Of a DNA stretch of 18,935 bases, positions 6,738 through 14,225 are shown piece by piece. The stretch covers positions 1 to 18,935 of the forward strand of contig JAZRDG010000088.1 in the NCBI GenBank assembly GCA_045660125.1, in the 5' to 3' direction. The position numbers and the translations under genes were made by a program. How positions within the stretch are numbered: the stretch's first letter is position 1; each line of letters starts with the position of its first letter. The notes under the pieces were generated by a model that was not told where the DNA came from, ran no database searches, and saw nothing but the letters and a program-made list of their open reading frames with translations. Source of the stretch: SVQP01 sp045660125. Its GTDB lineage: Bacteria; Bacillota; Clostridia; Oscillospirales; CAG-272.

Positions 6738-6897
6738 GAGGTTTTTGAAAATTTTTTCCGATTTTTGAAAAATAGGGGTTGACAAATCCAATTTCGGGTG
6801 GTATAATCATGTCACAATATTCCGATTTCGGAATTTTCCGATCGAATTTCACATAGTCCGTTCCACGTTTCGCAGCCGATTTTCCGAACTTGGAAAA
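6717..6897. promoter_or_regulatory. Cluster of candidate operator sites for the S24 repressor
   Basis: Recurring TTCCG/CGGAA half-sites occur at 6721-6728, 6752-6761, 6820-6833, 6834-6841 and 6880-6897, with one more outside at 6675-6682. The best is the perfect palindrome TTCCGA-TT-TCGGAA (6820-6833), just downstream of the -10 of the small-gene promoter. TTTTCCGAACTTGGAAAA (6880-6897) is a near-palindrome in the leader. Assignment to the neighbouring repressor is inference from position. Confidence 0.6.
6779..6807 (+). promoter_or_regulatory. Consensus sigma-A promoter of the small membrane protein gene
   Basis: TTGACA (6779-6784), 17-nt spacer, TATAAT (6802-6807): both hexamers match consensus exactly. 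Such a strong promoter next to clustered operators suggests tight repression followed by strong induction. Confidence 0.9.
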
Positions 6898-6926
6898 TAC
6901 GGCGCATAAAGAAAAGGAGAATGATC

Positions 6927-7217
6927 ATGACAAATTATAACAGAATCGCAACCACCAATACAAACGTAGGCACACGCACAAGCGAAAACGAATCCCTGCT
7001 TTCCGTTCTGCTTTCCCTGCCCGCAGCGCTCTGGCAGTTCATTTGCGCGCTGGGTCTTGGCAAGGTAGTCAAGGGCGTTTCCCTGACCGGTTGCGTCTTT
7101 GCATTTTTCGGCATCATCGGCGGCATTGAGGCAGGTCTGCTCAGCTTTGGCATGGGCGCAGTTCTTGCCGTGCTGATTGCAGGTATTGAGATCCTTTGCT
7201 TAAAGCAAAAGGCTTAA
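6927..7217 (+). CDS. Small two-helix membrane protein, divergent from S24 repressor
   Basis: 96 aa, no recognised family. Residues 1-24 are polar and Thr/Asn-rich; about 25-44 are moderately hydrophobic (LLSVLLSLPAALWQFICALG); two stronger membrane segments follow (about 50-69 and 71-90, rich in Gly/Ile/Leu), ending in LCLKQKA. ATG 6927 is preferred because AAGGAG (6914-6919) lies 7 nt upstream; the in-frame ATG 6921 would leave 1 nt. It has a consensus promoter and a leader of about 110 nt carrying candidate repressor sites, so induction when the S24 repressor self-cleaves is likely. The stop shares TTAA with the stop of convergent spoIIP. Possible roles include a damage-induced membrane effector or toxin; the sequence does not show which. 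Confidence 0.75.
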   Translation: MTNYNRIATTNTNVGTRTSENESLLSVLLSLPAALWQFICALGLGKVVKGVSLTGCVFAFFGIIGGIEAGLLSFGMGAVLAVLIAGIEILCLKQKA

Positions 7218-8335
7218 GGCGTTTGAAATAAGGTGCACAGCGCGTCTGCCGTCACGTCGGCTGCCGCCAGTGCCTCTGCCAGCGTATTACCGCAGCTGCC
7301 GATCTCCAAGGTCAAAGAGAACGGACACAGGTTCTGATTGAGCGTTTGGGATTTGCACATCACGCTTGCGCAGCTGCCCGCAAAGGCAGCGTTCATGCGC
7401 TCGTGCAGCAGCATCGCGAGTGCAAGATTTGTCTTGCTTGTCTCGCCCGCGTTCATACCGCAAACGACCTGCGCTTGCGCGATCCCCTGCCCGTCCTTAA
7501 CGGCAAGCGTGCGCACGATATTGCCGCTCTCGTCCGTCGTGGCAGCGCGGTGCACGTCGATCACGCACACAAGCGACGGGTACGCCAGGCGAAAGGCTTG
7601 AATGGCTTCCGCGGCACGCGTGTACGACTCGCGATTGGACTCGCCGTCAAACACGGTCTTGCAATGGATGGTGCCAATGCCCGCCTCGTTCAACTTTTGC
7701 GCAAGCCTTGCACCAACCGCCACCACGCCGTCCGAGCCGTCCGCGCTGCGGGCAAACTCCTCGTCGCCCTCGGCAAGGTAGAGTGCGCCGGTGCGGTTAT
7801 ATCCCTCCCCCGTATGCGTATGTATGATCAGCACGCTGATCTTGCCGCGCGCTGCGGGAATCCGGCAGGCGGCTGCCATGACCTCTTGCATATCGATCAC
7901 CCCGTCAGTCTGATTGACGGGGTTTTGTTTTGTGCTGATATCCAGCGGCACGATGGGCGTCGCGCCCCGGGGCACTGCAGAAAAGTCGTAGGCGTACGGG
8001 TCAGCCGGGGGTGCGTTTTGCTCGGTGCCCTGTTCGGTGCTCTGCTCGGGTTCCGTCGTGTCGCTCTCCTCACCCACAGGCGGCAGGATGCCATTGCCCG
8101 ATCCACCCGGCTGCTCGGTGCCCGAAAGCGGCGGCGTGATGCTGCCCCACGGCACTAAGAATACTGCTGCAAGCGTGATCAGCAGGGCTGCACCCGTAAC
8201 GGCTGCTACCACGGGCAGCCATTTGGGCAATCGGCGCGTGCCGCCACCCCTGATGCCCGCCGTCTTCAGTTCCTCCCATGCGCGTATCTCACGCCGCAAA
8301 AATTCTGTCATCCCCTTGGTTTTATGCTCGTCCAT
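7214..8335 (-). CDS. spoIIP: Stage II sporulation protein P (peptidoglycan hydrolase)
   Basis: 373 aa. SpoIIP is a membrane-anchored amidase/endopeptidase that works with SpoIID and SpoIIM to thin septal peptidoglycan during engulfment. Visible features: cytoplasmic N-terminus, membrane helix about 39-61, Pro/Glu/Thr-rich linker to about 115, then the catalytic domain with IHTHTGEGY (His172, Glu177), VIDVHRAA (260-265) and a late NQNLCPFSLTLEIG segment. Known family members usually read HRDA, so Ala for Asp is a small departure. ATG 8335 is preferred over the upstream in-frame ATG (8380) because GGAGGAG lies 7 nt before it. It follows gpr by 60 nt, the order known in Bacillus. A forespore-type promoter in the gap (GCATA, 16 nt, CATACAA) is possible but weak. 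Confidence 0.92.
   Translation of the reverse strand: MDEHKTKGMTEFLRREIRAWEELKTAGIRGGGTRRLPKWLPVVAAVTGAALLITLAAVFLVPWGSITPPLSGTEQPGGSGNGILPPVGEESDTTEPEQSTEQGTEQNAPPADPYAYDFSAVPRGATPIVPLDISTKQNPVNQTDGVIDMQEVMAAACRIPAARGKISVLIIHTHTGEGYNRTGALYLAEGDEEFARSADGSDGVVAVGARLAQKLNEAGIGTIHCKTVFDGESNRESYTRAAEAIQAFRLAYPSLVCVIDVHRAATTDESGNIVRTLAVKDGQGIAQAQVVCGMNAGETSKTNLALAMLLHERMNAAFAGSCASVMCKSQTLNQNLCPFSLTLEIGSCGNTLAEALAAADVTADALCTLFQTP
7900..7931 (+). terminator. Terminator-like hairpin on the plus strand inside spoIIP (antisense)
   Basis: CCCCGTCA (7900-7907), 7-nt loop, TGACGGGG (7915-7922), then TTTTGTTTT (7923-7931). It lies antisense within spoIIP. Since no terminator is visible between the small membrane gene and the convergent spoIIP stop, this could end read-through from the strong promoter at 6779. 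Coding constraint alone could also explain it. Confidence 0.45.
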
Positions 8336-8395
8336 TTTCTCTCTCCTCCGTTTGTGTGATGCTGCATTGTATGCAAGCACAAGCAGAGATATGCC

Positions 8396-9235
8396 TCACG
8401 CCTCACCAAGCCCAAAGCAAGCTCCGATCGCACGCGCCAGCAGCGCACCGCCGCGAGAGACGGTCACGTCGATATCCGCAGGCGCAACCAAGTACCTGCC
8501 CACGCTGGCAAGATGCTGCTCCAGCGCATCGCCCACGCCGCAAATGCCCGCGCGGCTAAGGGCATCGCAGATCAGCGTGCCGCTGTCAATGGCGGTGGGA
8601 ATGCCGACCGAGATCACGGGGCAGCCCACGCCCGACGCGTCAATCGCCACGCGGCGGTTGCCCACCCCCGCGCCGGGGCGCAAGCCGCGGTCACAGATCT
8701 GCACAGCAGCACCCAAATGATCAACGCTGCTTGCCGTAAGCGCATCCACCGCGATCACCAGCTCAGCCCCCACCTCTCTGACAGCACCGCGCACAAGCTC
8801 GGCTGCCTCCACGCCGCTCTCTCCCAGCACGCCCGGCGTCACCGCGCAAAGCGCGCCCTTGCCAAAGCGAGAAAAGGCTGCGGCATCCAGCAGCTGCACG
8901 TGGCGCGTGACCTCCAGCGCGCGTGCGGTGCAAGGCCCCAGGCTATCCGGCGTGATGCGCGGATTCCCAAGGCAAGCCACCAGCACGCAGCGCGGTTGCG
9001 GCACAAGACGCTCAGACACCCCAGACAGCAGCGCGGCAATCGCACGCCAGGGGCTTTGCTGCGCATCCCCGAAGGACGCGGCAAGCGGCGCAAAATGCAC
9101 GGTCGCGTACCTTGCGCGCTCCCCCTTTATCCTCTCCTGCAGCTCTGTGACGCGGCAGCCGTGCAGCAGGTATTCGCGGCGCTGCACGCCACCTTCTCTC
9201 TCGCACGCCAGATCAGTCCGAAAGCAGCTTTTCAT
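8396..9235 (-). CDS. gpr: GPR endopeptidase (germination protease)
   Basis: 279 aa. GPR is made in the forespore as a zymogen and degrades small acid-soluble spore proteins at germination. Family marks: FRTDLACE near the N-terminus (processing region), CLGNPRITPDSLGP (Asp97), VIAVDALTASS (Asp164), ICDRGLRPGAGVGNRR and VISVGIPTAID. Asp97 and Asp164 match the two conserved Asp residues reported as essential in Bacillus GPR. The protein is clearly shorter than the roughly 370-aa Bacillus enzyme, lacking C-terminal sequence; short clostridial forms of this length are plausible. A GGAGGGG ribosome site sits 2-4 nt before ATG 9235. It is first in a two-gene unit with spoIIP. I did not find a convincing sigma-F/G promoter upstream. 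Confidence 0.93.
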   Translation of the reverse strand: MKSCFRTDLACEREGGVQRREYLLHGCRVTELQERIKGERARYATVHFAPLAASFGDAQQSPWRAIAALLSGVSERLVPQPRCVLVACLGNPRITPDSLGPCTARALEVTRHVQLLDAAAFSRFGKGALCAVTPGVLGESGVEAAELVRGAVREVGAELVIAVDALTASSVDHLGAAVQICDRGLRPGAGVGNRRVAIDASGVGCPVISVGIPTAIDSGTLICDALSRAGICGVGDALEQHLASVGRYLVAPADIDVTVSRGGALLARAIGACFGLGEA

Positions 9236-9285
9236 GACCCCTCCAAAAAAATTATAAATTATATATTAAAATTTTGCTTTAGCTC

Positions 9286-9314
9286 TTGCTTTTTTTTCAA
9301 AAATCGTTTATACT
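9286..9314 (+). promoter_or_regulatory. Promoter of the OppA-like lipoprotein gene
   Basis: TTGCTT (9286-9291), 17-nt spacer, TATACT (9309-9314). Transcription from about 9321 gives a 195-nt leader before ATG 9516. Confidence 0.65.
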
Positions 9315-9320
9315 ATATGT

Positions 9321-9515
9321 AAATATGCGAGTAAAAGAGTTCGCTATTTGGTATGCGCGCGAGAGTTCTGTGCATTCTGTACAGGATTGTCCGCTCGGTT
9401 TTGTGCATCTGTACAATTTCGGGTTGCATACCCATCTTCGAGCTCTCAAATTGCACCGACGGTTGCCCGCAGGGGCTACCGTGATTTTCAAAATCACGAG
9501 GAGGAAATCTCAATC
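9321..9515 (+). promoter_or_regulatory. Long structured 5' leader with hairpins next to the ribosome site
   Basis: Non-coding by inspection. It carries two near-identical copies of TGTGCAT(T)CTGTACA (9369-9383, 9402-9415), a GGGT-TGCAT-ACCC hairpin (9421-9433), and a 9-bp hairpin with one T-T mismatch, ACGGT-t-GCCC/GGGC-t-ACCGT (9459-9482). The 19-nt palindrome CGTGATTTTCAAAATCACG (9480-9498) is directly followed by AGGAGG (9499-9504). The last two hairpins share 9480-9482, so their bases compete. No known riboswitch class is recognised. Confidence 0.5.
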
Positions 9516-11747
9516 ATGACAAAGCGCATCCTTGCATCCGTTCTCTGTCTGGTAATGCTCGTTGGCTCTCTGGTTTGCCTGAGCGCATGCGGCGAAGAAG
9601 ACAAGAAAACAGAAGACAAAGGTCAGTACCTGACCATGTACGTGGCAGATCAGGTATATGATCTCGACCCCGCCAACGCATTCTACAATGACGGCACCAC
9701 CAGCATCGTTAACCTGCTGTTCGAAACCCTGTTCAAGATCAACGACAGCGGTAAGGTTAAGAAGTCCCTGGTTCAGAAGTACGTCATCAAAGAGGACGCT
9801 GCAGCCAACGAATACAGAATGGACATTTACCTCAACGAGACCTGCTGGTCCGACGGTACTTATGTTTCCGCAAACGACGTGGTTTATGCATGGAAGCGTA
9901 TTCTGGACGTAGAAAGCTCCTATGACGCTGCTGCTCTGCTCTACGACATCAAGAACGCTCGTTCCGTTAAGGAAGGCGATATGTCTATCGACGACCTTTG
10001 CATTTACGCAGAGGGTGAGCGTATGATCTCTGTTGAGTTCGAGGGTCCCATCAACTACGATCAGTTCATTCTTAACCTGACCAGCGTAGCACTTGCTCCC
10101 CTGCGTGAGGACATCACTGCTAAGCCCGACTGGGCAAAGAAGCCCGCTACCATCGTGTGCAGCGGTCCCTTCAAGCTTGGCAGAGTTGAGTTTGTTGAGA
10201 ACAACACCAAGTACTTCGATGCGAACTACGAGTATCAGGAAACCGGCAGCGATGAGATCATCGTTGGTAAGGATTTCAAGGAATCCCTGGTGAAGTTCCT
10301 GGTTCTTGAGCGTAACGCGTACTACTACCGTAACGCTGAGAAGGAAGAGAAGCTGGATAAGTTTGTAACTCCCTATAGAATTATTGTAGATTTCTCCATG
10401 ACCGACGAACAGATCGCAGCGGCTTACGAGTCCGGCGCAATTCTGTACATCGATAATATTCCCTACTCCTGGATCGGCGACGAGGCTTACGTTGATCTGC
10501 TCAAGGACGTTGAGACCACCGATGCAATGTCCAACCACACCTACTACTTCAACCAGAACGCACTGATCGACAACGGCGGTGAGGGTGAATACCTGTTTGC
10601 CAACAAGACCGTTCGTCAGGTACTGTCCAAGGCGATCGACCGTCAGGCAATCGTGGATGCAATCTGGTATGCAGAGGTTGCTACCGGTATCGTTCCCAAC
10701 GGCGTATTTGAGACCAACTCCTCCAAGGATACCTTCCGCGAGGCTGCAAGCTCCGCTTACGACACGCTGACCACCGTTGACGTGGAAACCCTGAAGGCTG
10801 AGCTCTCCGACGCAGGCATCAAGGCAAAGAACTACTCCTTCTCTATCACGGTTGCTGCTTACGACGAAGTTCACGTAGCAATTGCAGAGATGGTTGCAGA
10901 GCAGTGGGAAGCACTTGGCTTTGACGTTAAGGTCAACAAGAGAGGCACCATTGCAAACAACGACTACTACAAGTGGACCGAAAACGTTCCGGACGATATC
11001 TGTGACGACCTGTACGCAGAGGATCTGCGCAGCGGTGACTTCGAGGTTATCGCACTGGATCTGGGTGCTGTGACCATGGATGCATACGCAACGCTGGCTC
11101 CCTTCGCAAAGGCATTCTCCGGTCAGGGTATGGACATGTCCGACTCCGAGAACTACCAGCTCTCCGCTCACATTACCGGCTTTGACAACCAGGAATACAA
11201 CGACCTGATGGAGGCTGTTTACTTCCTGCAGTACTACAACGACTTCTACAAGTTCTTCTACAACACCGCATACGGCACCGATTACTTTGATTCTCAGGAA
11301 ACTGCAGACGCAATTTACAACAAGATCGGTGAGATCTACGGCAAGTACAACATCACCCCCTCCACCAAGACCTACCTTGAAGACCGCGCAACCCTGTTGC
11401 ACGCTGCTGAGGATATCCTGATGGATGAGGTTCCCGCAACTCCCATCGTTGCTAACCAGCACGCTTCCCTGACCGCTAACAACATCAACAAGGTCAAGGA
11501 TACCTACACCAACCCCATCGTTCTGACTAAGGCTTCCGTTTCCGGTTACAAGTCCTTCCTGAAAGACGTTGAAGAGTTCCTGGAGGCTAACTTCCAGGCA
11601 TACTGCGAGGACAAACAGTCCTACATCTACAACAAGTTCAAGTCTAACGACAAGGTTTACTCCGCCGGCGAATTCTCTTACGAAGGCTTTAAGGGTGAGT
11701 CCTCTCACTACAGCTTCCTGTTCGAGGACGAGAAGAGCAAGAAATAA
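9516..11747 (+). CDS. Oligopeptide ABC transporter substrate-binding lipoprotein (SBP family 5, OppA-like)
   Basis: 743 aa. Family 5 binding proteins capture peptides outside the membrane and deliver them to an Opp/Dpp-type permease. Seen here: signal peptide with lipobox LSAC (Cys25 as lipidation site), then LYDLDPA-like start of the mature fold (YDLDPANAFYNDGTTSIVNL), ETCWSDGTYVSANDVVYAWK, CSGPFKLGRV and VRQVLSKAIDRQAIVDAIW, all typical of the family. It is longer than the usual 530-600 aa, with insertions around 400-560. Start: AGGAGG lies 11 nt before ATG 9516 and the lipoprotein signal begins there. Codon choice (CTG, TCC, GTT, AAC) differs from the neighbouring sporulation genes and suggests high expression. 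No permease or ATPase gene is adjacent, so it is an orphan receptor here. Ligand unknown. Confidence 0.9.
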   Translation: MTKRILASVLCLVMLVGSLVCLSACGEEDKKTEDKGQYLTMYVADQVYDLDPANAFYNDGTTSIVNLLFETLFKINDSGKVKKSLVQKYVIKEDAAANEYRMDIYLNETCWSDGTYVSANDVVYAWKRILDVESSYDAAALLYDIKNARSVKEGDMSIDDLCIYAEGERMISVEFEGPINYDQFILNLTSVALAPLREDITAKPDWAKKPATIVCSGPFKLGRVEFVENNTKYFDANYEYQETGSDEIIVGKDFKESLVKFLVLERNAYYYRNAEKEEKLDKFVTPYRIIVDFSMTDEQIAAAYESGAILYIDNIPYSWIGDEAYVDLLKDVETTDAMSNHTYYFNQNALIDNGGEGEYLFANKTVRQVLSKAIDRQAIVDAIWYAEVATGIVPNGVFETNSSKDTFREAASSAYDTLTTVDVETLKAELSDAGIKAKNYSFSITVAAYDEVHVAIAEMVAEQWEALGFDVKVNKRGTIANNDYYKWTENVPDDICDDLYAEDLRSGDFEVIALDLGAVTMDAYATLAPFAKAFSGQGMDMSDSENYQLSAHITGFDNQEYNDLMEAVYFLQYYNDFYKFFYNTAYGTDYFDSQETADAIYNKIGEIYGKYNITPSTKTYLEDRATLLHAAEDILMDEVPATPIVANQHASLTANNINKVKDTYTNPIVLTKASVSGYKSFLKDVEEFLEANFQAYCEDKQSYIYNKFKSNDKVYSAGEFSYEGFKGESSHYSFLFEDEKSKK

Positions 11748-11759
11748 TGAAAAAATACT

Positions 11760-11790
11760 GCCCTGCGATGCAAATCGCAGGGCTTTTTTT
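11760..11790 (+). terminator. Rho-independent terminator of the OppA-like gene
   Basis: Perfect 10-bp stem GCCCTGCGAT/ATCGCAGGGC with loop GCAA and seven Ts (11784-11790). Confidence 0.95.
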
Positions 11791-11802
11791 CGCCTGAAAG
11801 TG

Positions 11803-11831
11803 TAGACAAATCAAAATGAATGTGGTATAAT
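11803..11831 (+). promoter_or_regulatory. Promoter of the MBL-fold gene (possibly also gltX-glnS)
   Basis: TAGACA (11803-11808), 17-nt spacer, TATAAT (11826-11831), between the preceding terminator and ATG 11863. Confidence 0.8.
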
Positions 11832-11862
11832 ATTATGAATATTTATGTAAAGCGGAGGAAAT

Positions 11863-12480
11863 ATGCAAATCATCAACCTTTTCCCCGGCTCGTACAACTC
11901 AAACTGCTACATTCTGGTGCACGGCGGCGAGGCTTTGGTCATTGACCCCAGCGCTTCGGCAAAAAGCATCTTGGTACGTGTTGAGCAAGAAGGAGCAACC
12001 TTAAAGGGCATTTTGCTGACGCACGGACACTTTGACCATATCGTATCCATTGATACGTTGCGCCGCGCCTGCCCCGTTCCGCTCATGATCCACAAACAGG
12101 ACGCGGAGATGCTGGAGGACGGCGTCAAGAACGCCTTTTCCCTGTTCTTCGGTCAGGACATCTCTTACGCTCCCGCGCAGCGATTGCTCGAGGGTGGCGA
12201 CAAGATACAGCTTGGCGGTATGGATATCGAGGTGGTGCATCTGCCCGGTCACTCCAAGGGCTCGGTTTGCTACTATATCCCCGGTGAGCGCACCATGTTC
12301 ACGGGCGATCTGCTCTTCGCGCAAGGCTACGGTCGAGCCGATCTGCACGGCGGCAACGCATTCACCCTGCGCACCTCGCTGTGTGCTTTGCGACAGTACC
12401 CCAAGAACGTCACCATCTACCCCGGTCACGGCGAGTCGTGTCTTTTGGGTCGCGCGCTTGACGTTGCATTTTATCTGTAA
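11863..12480 (+). CDS. MBL-fold metallohydrolase, glyoxalase II-like
   Basis: 205 aa, single-domain metallo-beta-lactamase fold. The metal site is complete: THGHFDH (His54, His56, Asp58, His59), HLPGHSKGS (His130), GDLLF (Asp149) and YPGHG (His189), predicting a two-metal hydrolase. This short clade is generally annotated as hydroxyacylglutathione hydrolase-like (YcbL type); since Clostridia often lack glutathione, the real thioester substrate is uncertain. GGAGG (11854-11858) precedes ATG 11863. It ends 35 nt before gltX, with a TATAAT at 12492-12497 in the gap but no good -35, so gltX may be co-transcribed. A link to tRNA charging is not evident. Confidence 0.88.
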   Translation: MQIINLFPGSYNSNCYILVHGGEALVIDPSASAKSILVRVEQEGATLKGILLTHGHFDHIVSIDTLRRACPVPLMIHKQDAEMLEDGVKNAFSLFFGQDISYAPAQRLLEGGDKIQLGGMDIEVVHLPGHSKGSVCYYIPGERTMFTGDLLFAQGYGRADLHGGNAFTLRTSLCALRQYPKNVTIYPGHGESCLLGRALDVAFYL

Positions 12481-12515
12481 AAAAATCTAATTATAATATA
12501 TTGAGGAAACACGAC

Positions 12516-14201
12516 ATGGATTATCAGCTTTTAGCCGATCTGCTTTTCCCGCAGATCACCAAAACTCCCGCCGACGTTGAGGCGGCATACCCCGCACGCC
12601 AGCTCCCCGAGGGCGCAAAGGTCACCCGTTTTGCTCCCAGCCCCACAGGCTTTGTGCATTTCGGCGGCTTGTTCCCCACCACGGTAGGCGAGCGTCTGGC
12701 ACACCAGAGCGGCGGCGTATTTTTCCTGCGTATTGAGGACACCGACGCAAAGCGTGAGGTACCCGGTGCTGCAGAGGGTCTGATCAAGACGCTGGCACAC
12801 TACGGCATTCACTTTGACGAGGGCGCGATCCTGGACGAGAGCGGCAAGGTCAGCGACCAAGGCGCGTACGGCCCTTACAAGCAGAGCGCACGCGCAGAGC
12901 TTTACCAGACCTATGCAAAGGATCTGGTCAGCCGCGGACTTGCTTATCCCTGCTTCACCACCGAGGAGGAGCTGGAGGCTCTGCAGGCGGTTAACAAGAA
13001 GGAAGAGATCAAGAATACCGACTGGCAGGCACAGGCAGAGGAAAGACGCGCAGAAATGCTCAAGGCTCGCTCCATTACCATGGACGAGGTCAAGGCAAAT
13101 CTTGACGCAGGCAACCCCTTTGTGCTGCGTATTCTCGCAGACGGTGATCCTGCAAAGAAAACTCCCTTTACCGACCTTGTCAGAGGCAAGCTCGACATCC
13201 CCGAGAACGACGAGGATTTCGTACTGCTCAAGTCTGACGGCATTCCCACCTACCACTTTGCACACGCAGTGGACGATCACCTGATGGGCACGACCCACGT
13301 CATTCGCGGCGAGGAATGGCTGCCCAGCCTTGCAAAGCACATTCAGCTGTTCCGTTACCTTGGATTCAAGCTGCCCAAGTATATGCACATCTCGCAGATC
13401 ATGCGCCTTGACGAAAACGGCAACAAGAAAAAGCTTTCCAAGCGCGACATGGGTGCTAACATGGACGACTACGCTGCAATGGGCTATGCGCCCGAGTGCG
13501 TTTGCGAGTACGTCATGACGCTGCTCAACTCCAACTACGAGGAGTGGCACGCGCAGAACCCCGAAAAGCCCTACACCGAGTTCCCCTTCAACATCAAGAA
13601 GATGAGTGCTTCGGGCTGTCTGTTTGACTTCAACAAGCTCAACGACGTTTCCAAGAACGTCATCTCGCGCATGAGCGCACAAAAGGTCACGCTGGCTGTG
13701 ACCGAGTGGGCACAGACCTACGATCCCGAGTTCGGTGCACTGCTTGCACGCGATCCCGCATATGCCGCTAACATTTTCGCGATCGGCAGAGGCGGTAAGA
13801 AGCCGCGTAAGGACTTGGCTGTCTGGAAGGACGCGCGCCCCTACATGGGCTTCTTCTACGACGAGCTGTTCACCTTGACCGAGCAGTACCCCGAGCAGTT
13901 TGACAAGGCAGACATCAAGGCGGTGCTGGAAGGCTTTGTCAAGGTATTTGACATTTCCGACGATATGAACACTTGGTTTGAAAAGATCAAGGAGATCGGT
14001 GCAGCGCTGGGCTACACCGCAGACATGAAGGCATACAAGGCTGATCCCTCTGCGTTCCGCGGCAGCGTGGCTGACGTTTCCATGTTCCTGCGCCTTGCCG
14101 TGACCGGTAAGACCAACGCGCCCGATTTGTGGACGGTTATGCAGATTCTCGGCTACGACAGAACCGTCGCGCGCCTTGAGGCAATGCTTGCAACCCTGTA
14201 A
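12516..14201 (+). CDS. gltX: Glutamyl-tRNA synthetase
   Basis: 561 aa, class I synthetase charging tRNA-Glu. APSPTGFVHFGGL carries the HIGH-type motif as HFGG (residues 48-51), LRIEDTDAKREVPGA is the GluRS Glu-binding region, and KLSKR (306-310) is the KMSKS-type loop. It is longer than the usual about 480-490 aa, mainly through an N-terminal extension of about 36 residues before the Rossmann fold (MDYQLLADLLFPQITKTPAD), seen in the long clostridial form. ATG 12516 is preferred over TTG 12501 because GAGGAAA (12503-12509) precedes it. Since glnS follows 24 nt downstream, this GluRS is probably discriminating, though a non-discriminating enzyme cannot be excluded. Confidence 0.93.
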   Translation: MDYQLLADLLFPQITKTPADVEAAYPARQLPEGAKVTRFAPSPTGFVHFGGLFPTTVGERLAHQSGGVFFLRIEDTDAKREVPGAAEGLIKTLAHYGIHFDEGAILDESGKVSDQGAYGPYKQSARAELYQTYAKDLVSRGLAYPCFTTEEELEALQAVNKKEEIKNTDWQAQAEERRAEMLKARSITMDEVKANLDAGNPFVLRILADGDPAKKTPFTDLVRGKLDIPENDEDFVLLKSDGIPTYHFAHAVDDHLMGTTHVIRGEEWLPSLAKHIQLFRYLGFKLPKYMHISQIMRLDENGNKKKLSKRDMGANMDDYAAMGYAPECVCEYVMTLLNSNYEEWHAQNPEKPYTEFPFNIKKMSASGCLFDFNKLNDVSKNVISRMSAQKVTLAVTEWAQTYDPEFGALLARDPAYAANIFAIGRGGKKPRKDLAVWKDARPYMGFFYDELFTLTEQYPEQFDKADIKAVLEGFVKVFDISDDMNTWFEKIKEIGAALGYTADMKAYKADPSAFRGSVADVSMFLRLAVTGKTNAPDLWTVMQILGYDRTVARLEAMLATL

Positions 14202-14225
14202 TATTAAAATAAAGAGGATATAACC

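Noticed and set aside
5852..7217. Prophage remnant or toxin-antitoxin pair
   Set aside because: The repressor resembles phage repressors, but no integrase, attachment site or phage gene is visible, and the small protein matches no toxin family I can name; kept as a regulatory hypothesis only.
7346..8158. 270-codon open frame on the plus strand
   Set aside because: Antisense to spoIIP, whose motifs are clear; composition (Arg/His/Ala-rich) is typical of a shadow frame.
8367..8394. Sigma-F/G-like promoter before spoIIP (GCATA, 16 nt, CATACAA on the minus strand)
   Set aside because: The spacer is shorter than the usual 17-18 nt and the -10 is imperfect; suggestive only.
9348..9515. Extended N-terminus for the OppA-like protein
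   Set aside because: The extension would put 56 residues before a lipoprotein signal peptide and lies in the structured leader; AGGAGG sits before ATG 9516.
9510..11708. Open frame of 732 codons on the minus strand
   Set aside because: Antisense shadow of the OppA-like gene, caused by strong codon bias; no ribosome site and no recognisable domains.
12492..12497. TATAAT upstream of gltX as a separate promoter
   Set aside because: No acceptable -35 at 16-18 nt (TTGCAT is 22 nt away), so a dedicated gltX promoter cannot be asserted.
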